A DNA stretch of 64,000 bases from Streptomyces sp. JJ36 (GCF_021696945.1 NZ_JACYHE010000018.1:1-64000); one strand, 5' to 3'. Shown: positions 33,965 through 43,879, counted from the stretch's first letter. Notes: generated by a model from the letters alone, not told the origin. A program made the numbers and translations.

Positions 33965-36421
33965 GTGACCATCGCACCCGAGGCCGCAGCCGTCCCGGCG
34001 CCCGATACCGCCCCTCCGGATGAGGCCGGCCTCCCTGCGGTGGAACGGCTGTTGGCGGAGCTGACCGCCGACCTGCCGACCACCGAAGCGGGCCGGGTCG
34101 CCGACGCCGTCCGGCTCGGGCGGAACCCCGGCTCCACCACCGCCGAGCTGCGTACACTCGCCGTCGAGTCCGCGGCCGGCCTGATCGGCGAGGAACCGGA
34201 GTACGGGCGGCTGGCCGCCCGGCTGCTGACCCGGACCATCCGGGAGGAGGCCGCGGGCCAGGGGGCCGGCTCCTTCTCCGCCTCCATCGCGGTCGGACAG
34301 CGCGAAGGTCTGATCGCGGACCACACCGCCGCGTTCGTCGCCGCGCACGCCGAGCGCCTGAACGCCCTGGTGGACGCCGCCGTGGCAGACGGCGCGGACG
34401 ACCGGTTCGGGTACTTCGGGCTGCGTACGGTCGCATCGCGCTACCTGCTGCGGCACCCGGCGACACGCCGGGTGGTGGAGACGCCGCAGCACTTCCTGCT
34501 GCGCGTGGCCTGCGGACTCGCCCGCGACCGTGGCGAGCAGGCGGTGGACGAGATCGCGGAGCTGTACCGGCTCACCAGCTCGCTGGCCTACCTGCCCTCC
34601 TCTCCCACCCTGTTCAACTCCGGCACCCGGCATCCGCAGATGTCCTCCTGCTACCTGCTGGACTCCCCGCGCGACGAGCTGGACTCCCTGTACGAGCGCT
34701 ACCACCAGATCGCCCGGCTCTCCAAGCACGCCGGCGGCATCGGCCTGTCCTGGTCACGCATCCGCGCACGCGGTTCGCTGATCCGCGGCACCAACGGGCA
34801 CAGCAACGGCATCGTGCCGTTCCTGCGCACCCTGGACTCCTCGGTGGCCGCGGTGAACCAGGGCGGCCGGCGCAAGGGCGCGGCCTGCGTCTACCTGGAG
34901 ACCTGGCACGCCGACCTCGAGGAGTTCCTGGAACTGCGGGACAACACCGGCGAGGAGGCGCGCCGCACGCACCACCTCAACCTCGCGCACTGGATCCCCG
35001 ACGAGTTCATGCGCCGGGTGGAGGCGGACGCCGAGTGGTCGCTCTTCTCCCCCTCCGACGTCCCGGAGCTGGTGGACCTGTGGGGTGAGGAGTTCGACAC
35101 CGTCTACCGCCGGGCCGAGGCCGAGGGCAGAGCGGTGAAGTCGGTCCCCGCACGGCAGCTCTACGCCCGGATGATGCGCACCCTGGCGCAGACCGGCAAC
35201 GGCTGGATGACCTTCAAGGACGCGGCCAACCGCACCGCCAACCAGACGGCGGAGCCCGGCTCCGTCGTCCACTCCTCGAACCTCTGCACGGAGATCCTGG
35301 AGGTCACCGACGACAGCGAGACGGCGGTCTGCAACCTCGGCTCGGTCAACCTCGCCGCCCATCTCGGCGCGGACGGCCGGATGGACTGGGAGCGGCTGGA
35401 CGCCACCGTGCGCACCGCGGTGACCTTCCTGGACCGGGTGGTCGACATCAACTACTACCCGACCGAGCAGGCCGCCGGCTCCAACTCCCGCTGGCGTCCC
35501 GTCGGCCTGGGCGTGATGGGCCTCCAGGACGTCTTCTTCCGGCTGCGGCTGCCCTTCGACTCCGCCGAGGCCCGCGAACTGTCCACCCGGATCGCCGAAC
35601 GGATCATGCTGGCCGCGTACGAGACCTCCGCGGCGCTGGCCGAGCGGCACGGCCCGCTGCCCGCCTGGGAGGCGACCCGGGCGGCCCGCGGTGTGCTCCA
35701 CCCCGACCACTACCCCGGTGCCGCACACGCCTGGCCGGAGCGGTGGGCGGCGCTGCGGGAGCGGGTCGCCGCCACCGGCATGCGGAACGCCCTGCTGCTG
35801 GCCGTGGCGCCGACGGCCACCATCGCGGCCATCGCGGGGGTCTACGAGTGCATCGAGCCGCAGGTGTCCAACCTCTTCAAGCGGGAGACGCTGAGCGGGG
35901 AGTTCCTCCAGGTCAACGCCTATCTCGTGGCCGAGCTGAAGCGACTCGGGCGGTGGGACGAGACCACCCGGGAGGCGCTGCGCGAGGGGAACGGCTCGGT
36001 GCAGGAGCTGCCGGGCCTCCCGGAGGACGTCCGCGCCCTCTACCGCACCGCCTGGGAGCTTCCGCAGCGGGCACTGATCGACATGGCCGCGGCCCGCACG
36101 CCGTATCTGGACCAGAGCCAGTCGCTCAACCTCTTCATGGCCTCCCCCACCATCGGCAAGCTCAGTTCGATGTACGCGTACGCCTGGCGGCGCGGCCTGA
36201 AGACCACCTACTACCTGCGGTCCCGGCCGGCCACCCGGATCGCGCGCGCCGCGGGCGCCCCCGTGCCCGCCGCCCGCCCGGACCGCGGCCCCGCCGGAGG
36301 AACCGGCGCCCCGGACGAGGCCGCGGGCGCCACCGCCGGGCACGGGACGGAGTCCGCCGCCCCGGACGAGGCCGCCGCCTGCTCCCTGGAGAACCCCGAG
36401 ACCTGCGAGGCATGCCAGTGA
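33965..36421 (+). CDS. nrdA: class Ia ribonucleotide reductase large subunit NrdA
   Basis: 818 residues. Catalytic residues are visible: SSCYLLDSP (redox Cys), SSNLCTEI (Asn, thiyl Cys, Glu) and ETAVCNLGSVNLA (partner Cys). MRNALLLAVAPTATIA is conserved. The C-terminal tail, after a Pro/Gly/Ala-rich linker from about residue 758, ends in CEACQ and shuttles electrons from thioredoxin. It reduces ribonucleoside diphosphates together with NrdB. GTG 33965 lies after GAGGGAGAG at a rather long distance. Expression is controlled by the NrdR boxes and the B12 riboswitch upstream. Confidence 0.95.
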   Translation: MTIAPEAAAVPAPDTAPPDEAGLPAVERLLAELTADLPTTEAGRVADAVRLGRNPGSTTAELRTLAVESAAGLIGEEPEYGRLAARLLTRTIREEAAGQGAGSFSASIAVGQREGLIADHTAAFVAAHAERLNALVDAAVADGADDRFGYFGLRTVASRYLLRHPATRRVVETPQHFLLRVACGLARDRGEQAVDEIAELYRLTSSLAYLPSSPTLFNSGTRHPQMSSCYLLDSPRDELDSLYERYHQIARLSKHAGGIGLSWSRIRARGSLIRGTNGHSNGIVPFLRTLDSSVAAVNQGGRRKGAACVYLETWHADLEEFLELRDNTGEEARRTHHLNLAHWIPDEFMRRVEADAEWSLFSPSDVPELVDLWGEEFDTVYRRAEAEGRAVKSVPARQLYARMMRTLAQTGNGWMTFKDAANRTANQTAEPGSVVHSSNLCTEILEVTDDSETAVCNLGSVNLAAHLGADGRMDWERLDATVRTAVTFLDRVVDINYYPTEQAAGSNSRWRPVGLGVMGLQDVFFRLRLPFDSAEARELSTRIAERIMLAAYETSAALAERHGPLPAWEATRAARGVLHPDHYPGAAHAWPERWAALRERVAATGMRNALLLAVAPTATIAAIAGVYECIEPQVSNLFKRETLSGEFLQVNAYLVAELKRLGRWDETTREALREGNGSVQELPGLPEDVRALYRTAWELPQRALIDMAAARTPYLDQSQSLNLFMASPTIGKLSSMYAYAWRRGLKTTYYLRSRPATRIARAAGAPVPAARPDRGPAGGTGAPDEAAGATAGHGTESAAPDEAAACSLENPETCEACQ

Positions 36422-37461
36422 CCACCTCCGCCGCCGCGCACACCGCCGGCACCGGCACCGCGAAGAACCTGCTGGACCCGGGATTCGAGCTCACCCTCCG
36501 CCCGATGCGCTACCCGGACTTCTACGACCGCTACCGGGACGCGATCAAGAACACCTGGACCGTGGAGGAGGTCGACCTTCACTCGGACGTGTCCGACCTG
36601 GCCGCGCTCTCCCCCGGCGAACAGCACATGATCAGCCGCCTGGTCGCCTTCTTCGCCACCGGGGACTCCATCGTGGCGAACAACCTGGTGCTGACCCTGT
36701 ACAAGCACATCAACTCGCCGGAGGCCCGGCTCTACCTCTCGCGGCAGCTCTTCGAGGAGGCCGTGCACGTCCAGTTCTATCTGACGCTGCTCGACACCTA
36801 CCTGCCCGACCCGGACGAGCGGGCGAAGGCGTTCGCCGCGGTGGAGAACATCCCCTCCATCCGGGAGAAGGCGCAGTTCTGCTTCCGCTGGATGGATCAG
36901 GTGGAGGAGATCGACCGGCTGGAGACCCGGGCCGACCGGCGGCACTTCCTGCTCAACCTGATCTGCTTCGCCGCCTGCATCGAGGGGCTGTTCTTCTACG
37001 GCGCCTTCGCCTACGTCTACTGGTTCCGCTCCCGCGGCCTGCTGCACGGACTGGCCACGGGGACCAACTGGGTCTTCCGCGACGAGTCGATGCACATGTC
37101 CTTCGCCTTCGACGTGGTGGACACCGTGCGGCAGGAGGAGCCGGAGCTCTTCGACGCCGAGCTGGAGCAGCAGGTCACCACGATGCTGGAGGAGGCCGTG
37201 GAGGCCGAGCTCCAGTTCGCCCGCGACCTGTGCGGCGACGGCCTGCCGGGGATGAACACCGGCTCGATGCGGGAGTACCTGGAGGCGGTGGCCGACCAGC
37301 GGCTGACCCGGCTGGGCTTCCCGGCGCGCTACGGCTCGCGGAACCCGTTCTCCTTCATGGAGCTGCAGAACGTCCAGGAGCTGACGAACTTCTTCGAGCG
37401 GCGGGCCTCCGCGTACCAGGTCGCCGTGGAGGGGTCCGTCTCCCTCGACGACGACTTCTGA
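36418..37461 (+). CDS. nrdB: class Ia ribonucleotide reductase small subunit NrdB
   Basis: 347 residues from GTG 36418, which overlaps the nrdA stop (GTGA) and has GAGG seven bases upstream; ATG 36412 is also in frame. The diiron/tyrosyl-radical motif is seen in LFEEAVHVQFYLTLLD (ExxH, then Tyr four residues later), with further ligands in FAACIEGLFFYG and RDESMHMSFAF. The C-terminal DDDF tail docks on NrdA. It forms the radical for ribonucleotide reduction. No AraC-like nrdS gene follows. Confidence 0.95.
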   Translation: MTTSAAAHTAGTGTAKNLLDPGFELTLRPMRYPDFYDRYRDAIKNTWTVEEVDLHSDVSDLAALSPGEQHMISRLVAFFATGDSIVANNLVLTLYKHINSPEARLYLSRQLFEEAVHVQFYLTLLDTYLPDPDERAKAFAAVENIPSIREKAQFCFRWMDQVEEIDRLETRADRRHFLLNLICFAACIEGLFFYGAFAYVYWFRSRGLLHGLATGTNWVFRDESMHMSFAFDVVDTVRQEEPELFDAELEQQVTTMLEEAVEAELQFARDLCGDGLPGMNTGSMREYLEAVADQRLTRLGFPARYGSRNPFSFMELQNVQELTNFFERRASAYQVAVEGSVSLDDDF

Positions 37462-37468
37462 CCGGTGT

Positions 37469-37505
37469 ACCGGCCCGGTACCTGCCCACGGCGCACCGGG
37501 CCGGT
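37469..37505. terminator. terminator between nrdB and def
   Basis: Arms ACCGGCCCGGT (37469-37479) and ACCGGGCCGGT (37495-37505) pair perfectly between two convergent genes. Confidence 0.75.
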
Positions 37506-37519
37506 GCCGGGCCGGCGGG

Positions 37520-38152
37520 TCAGTCGTTCGGCACCGTCTCGTAGCGCGGGGTGCCCTCGGCCATCTGCTTGAGGGCGTCCTTCCGCTCCCGCTTCGACAG
37601 CCGGTCGAGGTAGAGGTAGCCGTAGAGGTGGTCCGTCTCGTGCTGGAGGCACCGCGCGAAGTAGCCGGTGCCCCGCACGGCGATCGGCTTGCCCTCCGCG
37701 TCCTGGCCGCGCACCACGGCCACGTCCGGGCGCGGCAGCGAGGCGTAGGCGGTGGGCACGGAGAGGCAGCCCTCGTTCGAGTCGTCCAGCACCCGCTCCC
37801 CGGCGGGGAGTTCGTCCAGCACCGGGTTGCAGACGACGCCGACGTGCCGGACGCCGTCGTCGTCCGGGCAGTCGTAGACGAAGACCTTCAGGTCGACGCC
37901 GATCTGGTTGGCGGCCAGCCCCACCCCCTCGGCGGCGCGCTGGCTGGCGAACATGTCGTCGATCAGCGTGGCGAGGTCGTCGCCGAACTCGGTGACCTCC
38001 TGGCACTCCCGGTGCAGCACCGGGTTGCCGACGACCGTGATCGGCCGCGCCGTGCCGCGGGAGCGGTGAGCCTGCTCGCGCTCCTCGCAGTCCTGGGTGT
38101 CGTCGACGAACTCGTCGACCGGCTCCGACCGGGTCTCCTGCTGCTGCGCCAT
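37520..38152 (-). CDS. def: peptide deformylase
   Basis: 210 residues. All three motifs are present: [18 protein letters not shown] (metal-binding Cys) and QHETDHLYG (HExxH). It removes the formyl group from nascent proteins. The N-terminal 40 residues are acidic and Gln/Glu-rich. ATG 38152 (MAQQQ) is preferred; GTG 38173 would add seven residues. Confidence 0.95.
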   Translation of the reverse strand: MAQQQETRSEPVDEFVDDTQDCEEREQAHRSRGTARPITVVGNPVLHRECQEVTEFGDDLATLIDDMFASQRAAEGVGLAANQIGVDLKVFVYDCPDDDGVRHVGVVCNPVLDELPAGERVLDDSNEGCLSVPTAYASLPRPDVAVVRGQDAEGKPIAVRGTGYFARCLQHETDHLYGYLYLDRLSKRERKDALKQMAEGTPRYETVPND

Positions 38153-38266
38153 TCCGCCGTACGCCTTCCTCACACCGGGTGCCCGGTCCGCGGGACACCG
38201 TCTGGACTCGTCGCCCCGCGCGCTCGCGGCCGTCCGCAGGGTCGCCCTACAGGGTACGGCTCCCGC

Positions 38267-39298
38267 TCAGCAGACCTCTTCGAGATCCCGCCACTCCCGG
38301 GTGTCCGGGCTGTCCGCGACCCAGCCGTCGAGCAGCCCGCGCACCAGCGAGGCCGGCGCGGCCAGCCCGCACTCGCGCTCCGGCACCCAGAGATCGCCGG
38401 GGCCGCCCGGGGTCATGTGCCCCAGCGGCCCGGGGTGGCCGGGCGAGCTGTGGTCGTGCGGGTCCAGGTGGACCGTGCCGTCGCCCTCGTCGCTCGGCAT
38501 CGTGCTCTCCGAGCAGGACCGGCACAGCAGCCGCACCGACGAGGACCAGTCCTCCGCCGCGAACCCGGCGTCGGCGGCCAGCCGCTCCAGTGCGTCCCGG
38601 TCCGACTCGTCCGCCGCCTCCAGCAGCACCACCCAGGTCGGGACGGGTGACGGTGCCCACAGCTCGATCTCGTCGAAGACCGGGTAGGACGGCCCGGCGG
38701 CGGTGGTGCGCTCACCGTGCGGCACGCCGTCGTGCAGCACCACCTCGCCCCAGCGGCGGCCGGAGGACGGCAGCGGGATGCTCTGGATCTCCAGCCGTGC
38801 CGGGTCGATCCGCCGGCCCCAGACGACCTCGGCCTCGCCCTCCGGGGAGAGCCGCACGGCCGCGCTGCCGAGCTGCATCCCGGTGGGCTCGCCTGCCGCG
38901 GCGGCGCCGTGCGCCTCGCCGGGCACCCGCAGCCCGTACGCCTGCCAGGCCCGGCGCGCCAGCGGCCAGTCCTGCAGGGCGGTGGCGGCGATGCCGACGT
39001 TCCACCAGTCGGGCGCTCCGGCGTCCCGGTCCAGCAGGGCCACCGCGCGCAGCCCGGCCGCGCGGGCCTGATCCCAGTCGTGGCGGAACTTGTGCAGCAG
39101 CGCCAGGTTGAACCAGGACTCGGACAGCCAGGGCTCCAGATCGGCGGCACGGGTGAGCAGGGCGCCCGCGTCCTCGTAACGCCCGTCCCCGATGAGTGTG
39201 AACGCGCGGTCGGTCGCCTGCCGCCAGGAGGCGGAGGGCCGGTGCCGCACCCTGCCGAAGATCCTCACGATGTCCGCCTGATGTCCCGCCTGTCGCAT
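38267..39298 (-). CDS. tetratricopeptide-repeat protein of unknown function
   Basis: 343 residues. The N-terminal 130 residues carry TPR-like helices (RAFTLIGDGRYEDAGALLTRAADLEPWLSESWFNLALLHKFRHDWDQARAAGLRAVALLD). The rest is a beta-rich domain (EAEVVWGRRIDPARLEIQSIPLPSSGRRWGEVVLHDGVPHGER) followed by a Cys/His-containing segment (RLLCRSCSES, DPHDHSSPGHPG). Similar proteins are conserved in Streptomyces without known function. ATG 39298 is chosen because homologous sequence begins there; the frame extends to 39418 with Arg-rich sequence unlike the rest. Confidence 0.8.
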   Translation of the reverse strand: MRQAGHQADIVRIFGRVRHRPSASWRQATDRAFTLIGDGRYEDAGALLTRAADLEPWLSESWFNLALLHKFRHDWDQARAAGLRAVALLDRDAGAPDWWNVGIAATALQDWPLARRAWQAYGLRVPGEAHGAAAAGEPTGMQLGSAAVRLSPEGEAEVVWGRRIDPARLEIQSIPLPSSGRRWGEVVLHDGVPHGERTTAAGPSYPVFDEIELWAPSPVPTWVVLLEAADESDRDALERLAADAGFAAEDWSSSVRLLCRSCSESTMPSDEGDGTVHLDPHDHSSPGHPGPLGHMTPGGPGDLWVPERECGLAAPASLVRGLLDGWVADSPDTREWRDLEEVC

Positions 39299-39417
39299 GT
39301 CCCGTGTCCGCCGCGCGCCGCCCCTGGAGCGCCTCCGTCTCCCCTCGTCGTACCGTCTCCGGTCGCTTCCGCGGTTCCCCCCTCGCATCCAACCATGCCC
39401 AGTCCGGACCCCGCTCA

Positions 39418-40686
39418 CTACCCGGAGGTCCTACCCGGCGGTCGCCGGGGGCCGCCGCCCGTGACCACCCGGGAGAGCGCCGCGACCACGCCCGGGTCGA
39501 AGTCCCGGGCGCCGCCCAGCCGCAGCCGCTCCAGCGCGTGCAGCGGCCCCGCCACGGCCCCGCCACGGGCCGGGGCGGCCGTCAGCTCGGCATAGGCGTT
39601 GGCCACCCGGAGGATCCGCGCCGTCACGGGCTGTTCCCGGTAGGGGTCGGCCTGCCGCTCCACGACGACCGCCACGGCCTCCGGCACGCCCGTACGGCGC
39701 ACCACGGCGCCGCCCAGCAGGGCGATGCGGCGCCGCCGGTCCTCCGCCAGTGGTTCGGTGGCGCCTCCCTCGACCGGGTCCGGCAGCGAGAGCTGCCCGA
39801 TGTCGTGCATCAGCGCGGCGTACTCCAGGACGGTGAGCCGCGGTCCGGACAGGCCCAGTTCACGCCCCACGGCACGGCTGAGCACGGCGACCCGGCGCGC
39901 GTGCCCGTGCGGGGTGTGGCCGGCGATCTCGGTGGCCCGGGCGAGGGAGGCGACGGTCTGCCGGTAGGTGGCCCGTACGGCGGCGTGGCGGCGGAAGGCG
40001 AGATGGGTGAGGAGCAGCGGCACACAGCAGACCGGCAGCGCCCACAGCCCGGCGGCGCCCACAGCCAGCGCCGGCACCACGCCGGTGGCGGCGACGGCGG
40101 GCACGATGCCCACGGTCGCGCGTATCTCCTCGGGCAGCAGCAGCGGGAAGGGCCGGCCGCTGCGGGCGGCGGCCACGGCGCGCAGCACCGCGTCGCAGAG
40201 CCCGGTGAGCAGCAGTACGGCGGGCAGCAGCACCGCGTACGGGCCGCCGGTCCAGGCGCCCGGCGGCCCTCCGGCGCCGAGCGGCAGGCAGCAGGTGGCG
40301 GCGAAGCCCGCGGTGAGCACCCGGCGGGCCGCGTGCTCCAGCGGATCGCGGCCGGCCGTGCCACGCAGGACGTGCGGCGTGAGCCCGGCCAGGGTGGCGA
40401 CCGCGGTGACCGCCACCACCTCCGGCACCCCGTGCGTGACCGGCCGCCCGCCGACCGCGTCCAGCAGGGCGTAGCCGAGCGCACCCGCAGCGCCGAGCGG
40501 CGCGGCCGGCCGGGCCACGCCGGGCAGCCGCACCCGCAGCGCCTCGCCGAGGGCCACGACCAGGCCGAAGGCGAGGGCGACCCGGGGCTGCGGCAGGCCG
40601 TGCCCGAGTGTCACGGCGACGCCCACGACGGCCACGAGGCCGCCGGCGGCGCGTACCGCGGCGGCCGCGGTCCCGCCGCCCCTCAC
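39418..40686 (-). CDS. membrane HD-domain protein with degenerate HD-GYP site
   Basis: 422 residues: about seven to eight hydrophobic segments in the N-terminal 230 residues, then an HD domain (HARRVAVLSRAVGRELGLSGPRLTVLEYAALMHDIGQLSLPDP). The HD pair is present, but the segment that should read HHE...DGxGYP is ERQADPYREQPVTARILRVANAYAEL, so the GYP motif is lost. It may be a regulatory partner of the intact HD-GYP protein encoded 7 bp upstream. GTG 40686 is the start. Confidence 0.82.
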   Translation of the reverse strand: MRGGGTAAAAVRAAGGLVAVVGVAVTLGHGLPQPRVALAFGLVVALGEALRVRLPGVARPAAPLGAAGALGYALLDAVGGRPVTHGVPEVVAVTAVATLAGLTPHVLRGTAGRDPLEHAARRVLTAGFAATCCLPLGAGGPPGAWTGGPYAVLLPAVLLLTGLCDAVLRAVAAARSGRPFPLLLPEEIRATVGIVPAVAATGVVPALAVGAAGLWALPVCCVPLLLTHLAFRRHAAVRATYRQTVASLARATEIAGHTPHGHARRVAVLSRAVGRELGLSGPRLTVLEYAALMHDIGQLSLPDPVEGGATEPLAEDRRRRIALLGGAVVRRTGVPEAVAVVVERQADPYREQPVTARILRVANAYAELTAAPARGGAVAGPLHALERLRLGGARDFDPGVVAALSRVVTGGGPRRPPGRTSG

Positions 40687-40693
40687 GACCGCC

Positions 40694-42448
40694 TCATGAG
40701 CGCGGGCCTCCGCGCCCCGGGCGTGCGGCGCCTGGGGTGGCCGACGGTCCGGGGGCCGCCTCGGGGGAGGAGGGGCCGGACGAGGAGGTTCCCCGTGCCG
40801 TGTCCGTGGCCTGGGAGCCGGGCGCCGCAGGGTGCACCGGGAGGCCGGGCGCCGCGCCGGTGGCGGTGCCGTACGGCGGGTGGGCGGCCGCGGGTGGCGG
40901 AGCCCCGGCCGGGGAGGGCCGGGCTGGGGAGGGCCGGGCCGGGGAGGTCCCGGCGGAGGGACAGGGCACAGCAGGACAGGCCACGGAGGGACACGGCCCG
41001 GCAGACGGGCTCAGGGCCGGACAGGCTGCGGCGGGGGAAGGCGCGGTCGGGCACCCGACGGCCTCGCCGGCCCCCGCGGGCGGGAGCACGGCGCCGGCCG
41101 GGACCGGCATGTCCGGCTGGTCAGTGGTCACCGCCGGGTGCCAGCCGTGCCGTTCGAGCGCCCGGGCCAGCGCGTCGACCATCCGCGGGTCGAACTGCGT
41201 GCCCGCACAGCGCCGCAGCTCGGCGACGGCGGCGGCCACCGGCCGGCCGCGGCGGTAACTGCGGGTGGAGGTCATCGCGTCGAAGGCGTCGGCCACCGCG
41301 ACCACCCGGGCCGGTTCCGGGATCTGCCGCCCGGCGAGCCCGTAGGGATAGCCCGCGCCGTCGAGGCGCTCGTGGTGGTGCAGCACGGCCGTACACGCCT
41401 CACGGAGGAAGCCGATGCCGCGCACCATCTCGTGCCCGTACTCCGGGTGCCGCTCGACGACGCGGCGCTCCGCCGCGGTGAGCGGCCCCTCCTTGCGCAG
41501 CAGCCGGGTGGGGACGCCCAGCTTGCCCACGTCGTGCAGGATCCCGGCGAACCGGAGCAGCTCCACCCGTTCCTCGGGCATGCCCAGCTCGCGGGCGATC
41601 AGCACCGAGGCCCGCCCCACGCGCTCGCCGTGGCCGCGGGTGTAGCGGTCCTTGAGGTCGACGGCCTGCACCAGGGCGCGGACGGTCGCCTGATGGGCGG
41701 CGCGCTCCCGGTGGTACTGGGCGAAGACCCAGCAGCAGACCGCCATGGGCAGCAGCACGGTCAGCGCCGCGACCGGCCCGTACGGGCTGCGCCAGACCAC
41801 CGCCATCAGCAGCCCGGCCGGCCCCTGCACCAGGTACGGCGCCGCCGCGCGCCGGAACCGGCCGCGCCAGGCCCTGCCCGGCGGGCAGCCCTCGGCGGCC
41901 ACCAGGATCGCCCCGTCGAGCGCCACCCGGACGGCACCGAAGGCCAGCGCCGCCGCACAGGCGGGGAACAGCGCGGACGGGAGCGCACCCGCGGCGGTCT
42001 CCCGGGTGAGGGGCGCGGAGAGGGCCCCCAGCACGCCCCCGGCGGCCGCCGCGGCGAGGGCGAGCTGGGCGGCGCGCCAGAGCCGCCGGGCCACGGCGTG
42101 CCCCGCCGCCACGCGGCCGGTCAGGGCGCCGGCCAGCGGCACCAGGGCCGCCGCGCCGGGCGGGAGCAGGAGGACGGCGGTCAGCAGCACCGGCCCGCAG
42201 AGTTCCGCGGGGCCGCCGTGCTCACCTCCGGTGCGGGAGGGCGGCCGGTGCCGGCGGAGCGCCGGGCACCGGGGGGCGTACTCCAGCAGGGCGTGCAGCG
42301 CGGCGAGGGCGAGCAGCGTGCGGGGGTCCACGCCGCCCGGCCGGAGGAGAACGGGTGCGGCGCACGCCGCCGCCGCGAGCGCGACGGACGCGATCAGGGC
42401 GCGCGCCCCGAGGGGCAATCCGGGCCGCCCCGCCCCCCGAACACTCAT
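40694..42448 (-). CDS. membrane HD-GYP domain phosphodiesterase
   Basis: 584 residues. About seven helices (MASE-like, residues 15-230) precede a complete HD-GYP domain: VDLKDRYTRGHGERVGR, AGILHDVGKLGVP, VERHPEYGHEMVRGI and LHHHERLDGAGYPYGLAG. Such enzymes hydrolyse cyclic di-GMP, which controls Streptomyces development through BldD. A C-terminal tail of about 130 residues is low-complexity Pro/Ala/Ser with repeated PARPSPA units. AAGGGGGG lies upstream of ATG 42448. It forms an operon with the degenerate HD-domain gene. Confidence 0.88.
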   Translation of the reverse strand: MSVRGAGRPGLPLGARALIASVALAAAACAAPVLLRPGGVDPRTLLALAALHALLEYAPRCPALRRHRPPSRTGGEHGGPAELCGPVLLTAVLLLPPGAAALVPLAGALTGRVAAGHAVARRLWRAAQLALAAAAAGGVLGALSAPLTRETAAGALPSALFPACAAALAFGAVRVALDGAILVAAEGCPPGRAWRGRFRRAAAPYLVQGPAGLLMAVVWRSPYGPVAALTVLLPMAVCCWVFAQYHRERAAHQATVRALVQAVDLKDRYTRGHGERVGRASVLIARELGMPEERVELLRFAGILHDVGKLGVPTRLLRKEGPLTAAERRVVERHPEYGHEMVRGIGFLREACTAVLHHHERLDGAGYPYGLAGRQIPEPARVVAVADAFDAMTSTRSYRRGRPVAAAVAELRRCAGTQFDPRMVDALARALERHGWHPAVTTDQPDMPVPAGAVLPPAGAGEAVGCPTAPSPAAACPALSPSAGPCPSVACPAVPCPSAGTSPARPSPARPSPAGAPPPAAAHPPYGTATGAAPGLPVHPAAPGSQATDTARGTSSSGPSSPEAAPGPSATPGAARPGRGGPRS

Positions 42449-42647
42449 GGCGTGCCCCCCTTCGCTCGCCGCCCTCGCGCACAGGTGAGGGACGATAGGG
42501 GCGGCACGCGGGGCTACGGGGGCATACGCCCAATTTGGGCAGGCCCCCGGGGCAAACCGCACCCGTACGGGTGAATGCCGGGTGCGTTCCGGGAATGTGC
42601 CGCCGGCGAGGACGGGCGGGCCGATGCGAGGGGCCGGCCCCGGAGTG

Positions 42648-42965
42648 TCAGGCCAGGTGCGTGCGGGGGCCCGGCTCCGGCCCGGACTCCTCGCTCTCCT
42701 CGACGAACTCGCCGGCCCGGATCGTCTCGATGCGGCCCATCACCTTGGCCCGCAGGTCGGACGGCACGTCGTCGTGCCCGCAGCACCGCTTGACGAGCTT
42801 CTTGACCTCCTGCTCCAGACCGTACTTCTCCAGGCAGGGCGAGCACTCGTCGAAGTGCTCCCGGTACTTGGCGCGGTCGGCGGCGGGCATCTCCCGGTCC
42901 AGGTACTCGTAGAGGTGGTCCAGGACCTCAGAGCAGTCCGTCTCGTGCGGCTCTCCGCAACTCAT
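42648..42965 (-). CDS. rsrA: redox-sensing zinc anti-sigma factor RsrA
   Basis: 105 residues with the exact RsrA cysteine/histidine set: Cys3, His7, Cys11, His37, Cys41, Cys44, Cys61 and Cys62. Cys3, His37, Cys41 and Cys44 bind zinc; disulfide formation with Cys11 releases SigR. ATG 42965 overlaps the sigR stop (ATGA), so both proteins are made together. Confidence 0.97.
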   Translation of the reverse strand: MSCGEPHETDCSEVLDHLYEYLDREMPAADRAKYREHFDECSPCLEKYGLEQEVKKLVKRCCGHDDVPSDLRAKVMGRIETIRAGEFVEESEESGPEPGPRTHLA

Positions 42966-43630
42966 GACCCCGAGCCTTTCCGGTCGTGCGACTGGTCTCC
43001 CGCGGCCCCGGCCGGGACGAGACCGCGCTCCCGCGCGTAGTCCTCCAGCATGCCGCGGAGCTGCCGCCGCCCGCGGTGCAGACGGGACATCACGGTGCCG
43101 ATGGGTGTCCCCATGATGTCCGCGATCTCCTTGTAGGCAAAGCCCTCGACATCCGCCAGGTAGACGGCGATCCGGAACTCCTCCGGGATGTCCTGCAGGG
43201 CCTCCTTCACGTCGGAGTCCGGCAGGTGGTCGAGCGCCTGCGCCTCCGCCGAACGCAGTCCGGTGGACATGTGCGACTCGGCGCGGGCGAGCTGCCAGTC
43301 CTCGATCTCCTCCGCCGCACTGCGCTGCGGCTCCCGCTGCTTCTTGCGGTAGGAGTTGATGAAGGTGTTGGTGAGAATGCGGTAGAGCCAGGCCTTGAGG
43401 TTGGTGCCCTCGCGGAACTGGTGGAAGGACGCGTACGCCTTCGCGTAGGTCTCCTGCACCAGGTCCTCGGCATCCGCGGGGTTCCGCGTCATGCGGAGGG
43501 CCGCGGAGTAGAGCTGGTCCAGGAAGGTCAGGGCGTCGCGCTCGAAGCGCGCGCTCCGCTCCGCCGCCGTCTCCTGCGGCGCGCTCGGTGTGCTCTCCGT
43601 GCCGTCGTCGGTCCCGGTGACCGGACCCAC
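42962..43630 (-). CDS. sigR: ECF sigma factor SigR (thiol-oxidative stress)
   Basis: 222 residues from GTG 43630. Region 2 ([64 protein letters not shown]) and region 4 ([45 protein letters not shown]) are nearly those of S. coelicolor SigR. It drives thioredoxin, mycothiol and proteolysis genes under disulfide stress. GGAGGAG precedes the GTG. The frame is open to ATG 43795, exactly 55 codons upstream, the start expected for the longer unstable isoform. Confidence 0.97.
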   Translation of the reverse strand: MGPVTGTDDGTESTPSAPQETAAERSARFERDALTFLDQLYSAALRMTRNPADAEDLVQETYAKAYASFHQFREGTNLKAWLYRILTNTFINSYRKKQREPQRSAAEEIEDWQLARAESHMSTGLRSAEAQALDHLPDSDVKEALQDIPEEFRIAVYLADVEGFAYKEIADIMGTPIGTVMSRLHRGRRQLRGMLEDYARERGLVPAGAAGDQSHDRKGSGS

Positions 43631-43795
43631 CTCCTCCGATGCCGTGCCGGGTCCGCGCGAGGACCCGTCCGCCTCGGAGAATAGACGACGACCCGTGCCC
43701 CCCGCCGCCTGAGCCGGGACGCCTCCGGCCAGCGCGAGCGTGGCCCAGTCCAGCTCGACGGCCTGGGGACGCTGCGGGCAAGCGACAGAACCCAT
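43631..43795 (-). other. sigR: 55-codon N-terminal extension (SigR-prime)
   Basis: ATG 43795 is in frame with sigR and preceded by GAGGAGGAG at good distance. The 55 extra codons ([20 protein letters not shown]...) equal the extension described for the inducible, Clp-degraded SigR-prime isoform of S. coelicolor. It would be made only from the SigR-dependent upstream promoter. Confidence 0.85.
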
Positions 43796-43853
43796 GCGGT
43801 CCGCTCCTCCTCGTGGTGAACGTGCGCGTCGGCACGTGCGATGCACCGGGCAC

Positions 43854-43879
43854 AACAGTGTCCGGACCCCGTCCATTCC
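43854..43879 (-). promoter_or_regulatory. SigR-dependent autoregulatory promoter
   Basis: On the minus strand GGAAT (43879-43875), an 18-base spacer and GTT (43856-43854) form a perfect SigR promoter. It lies about 60 bp upstream of the SigR-prime ATG, so its transcript includes the extended start. Confidence 0.88.

Noticed and set aside
37462..38266. nrdS gene after nrdB
   Set aside because: The next gene is a convergent peptide deformylase. No AraC-like gene is present there.
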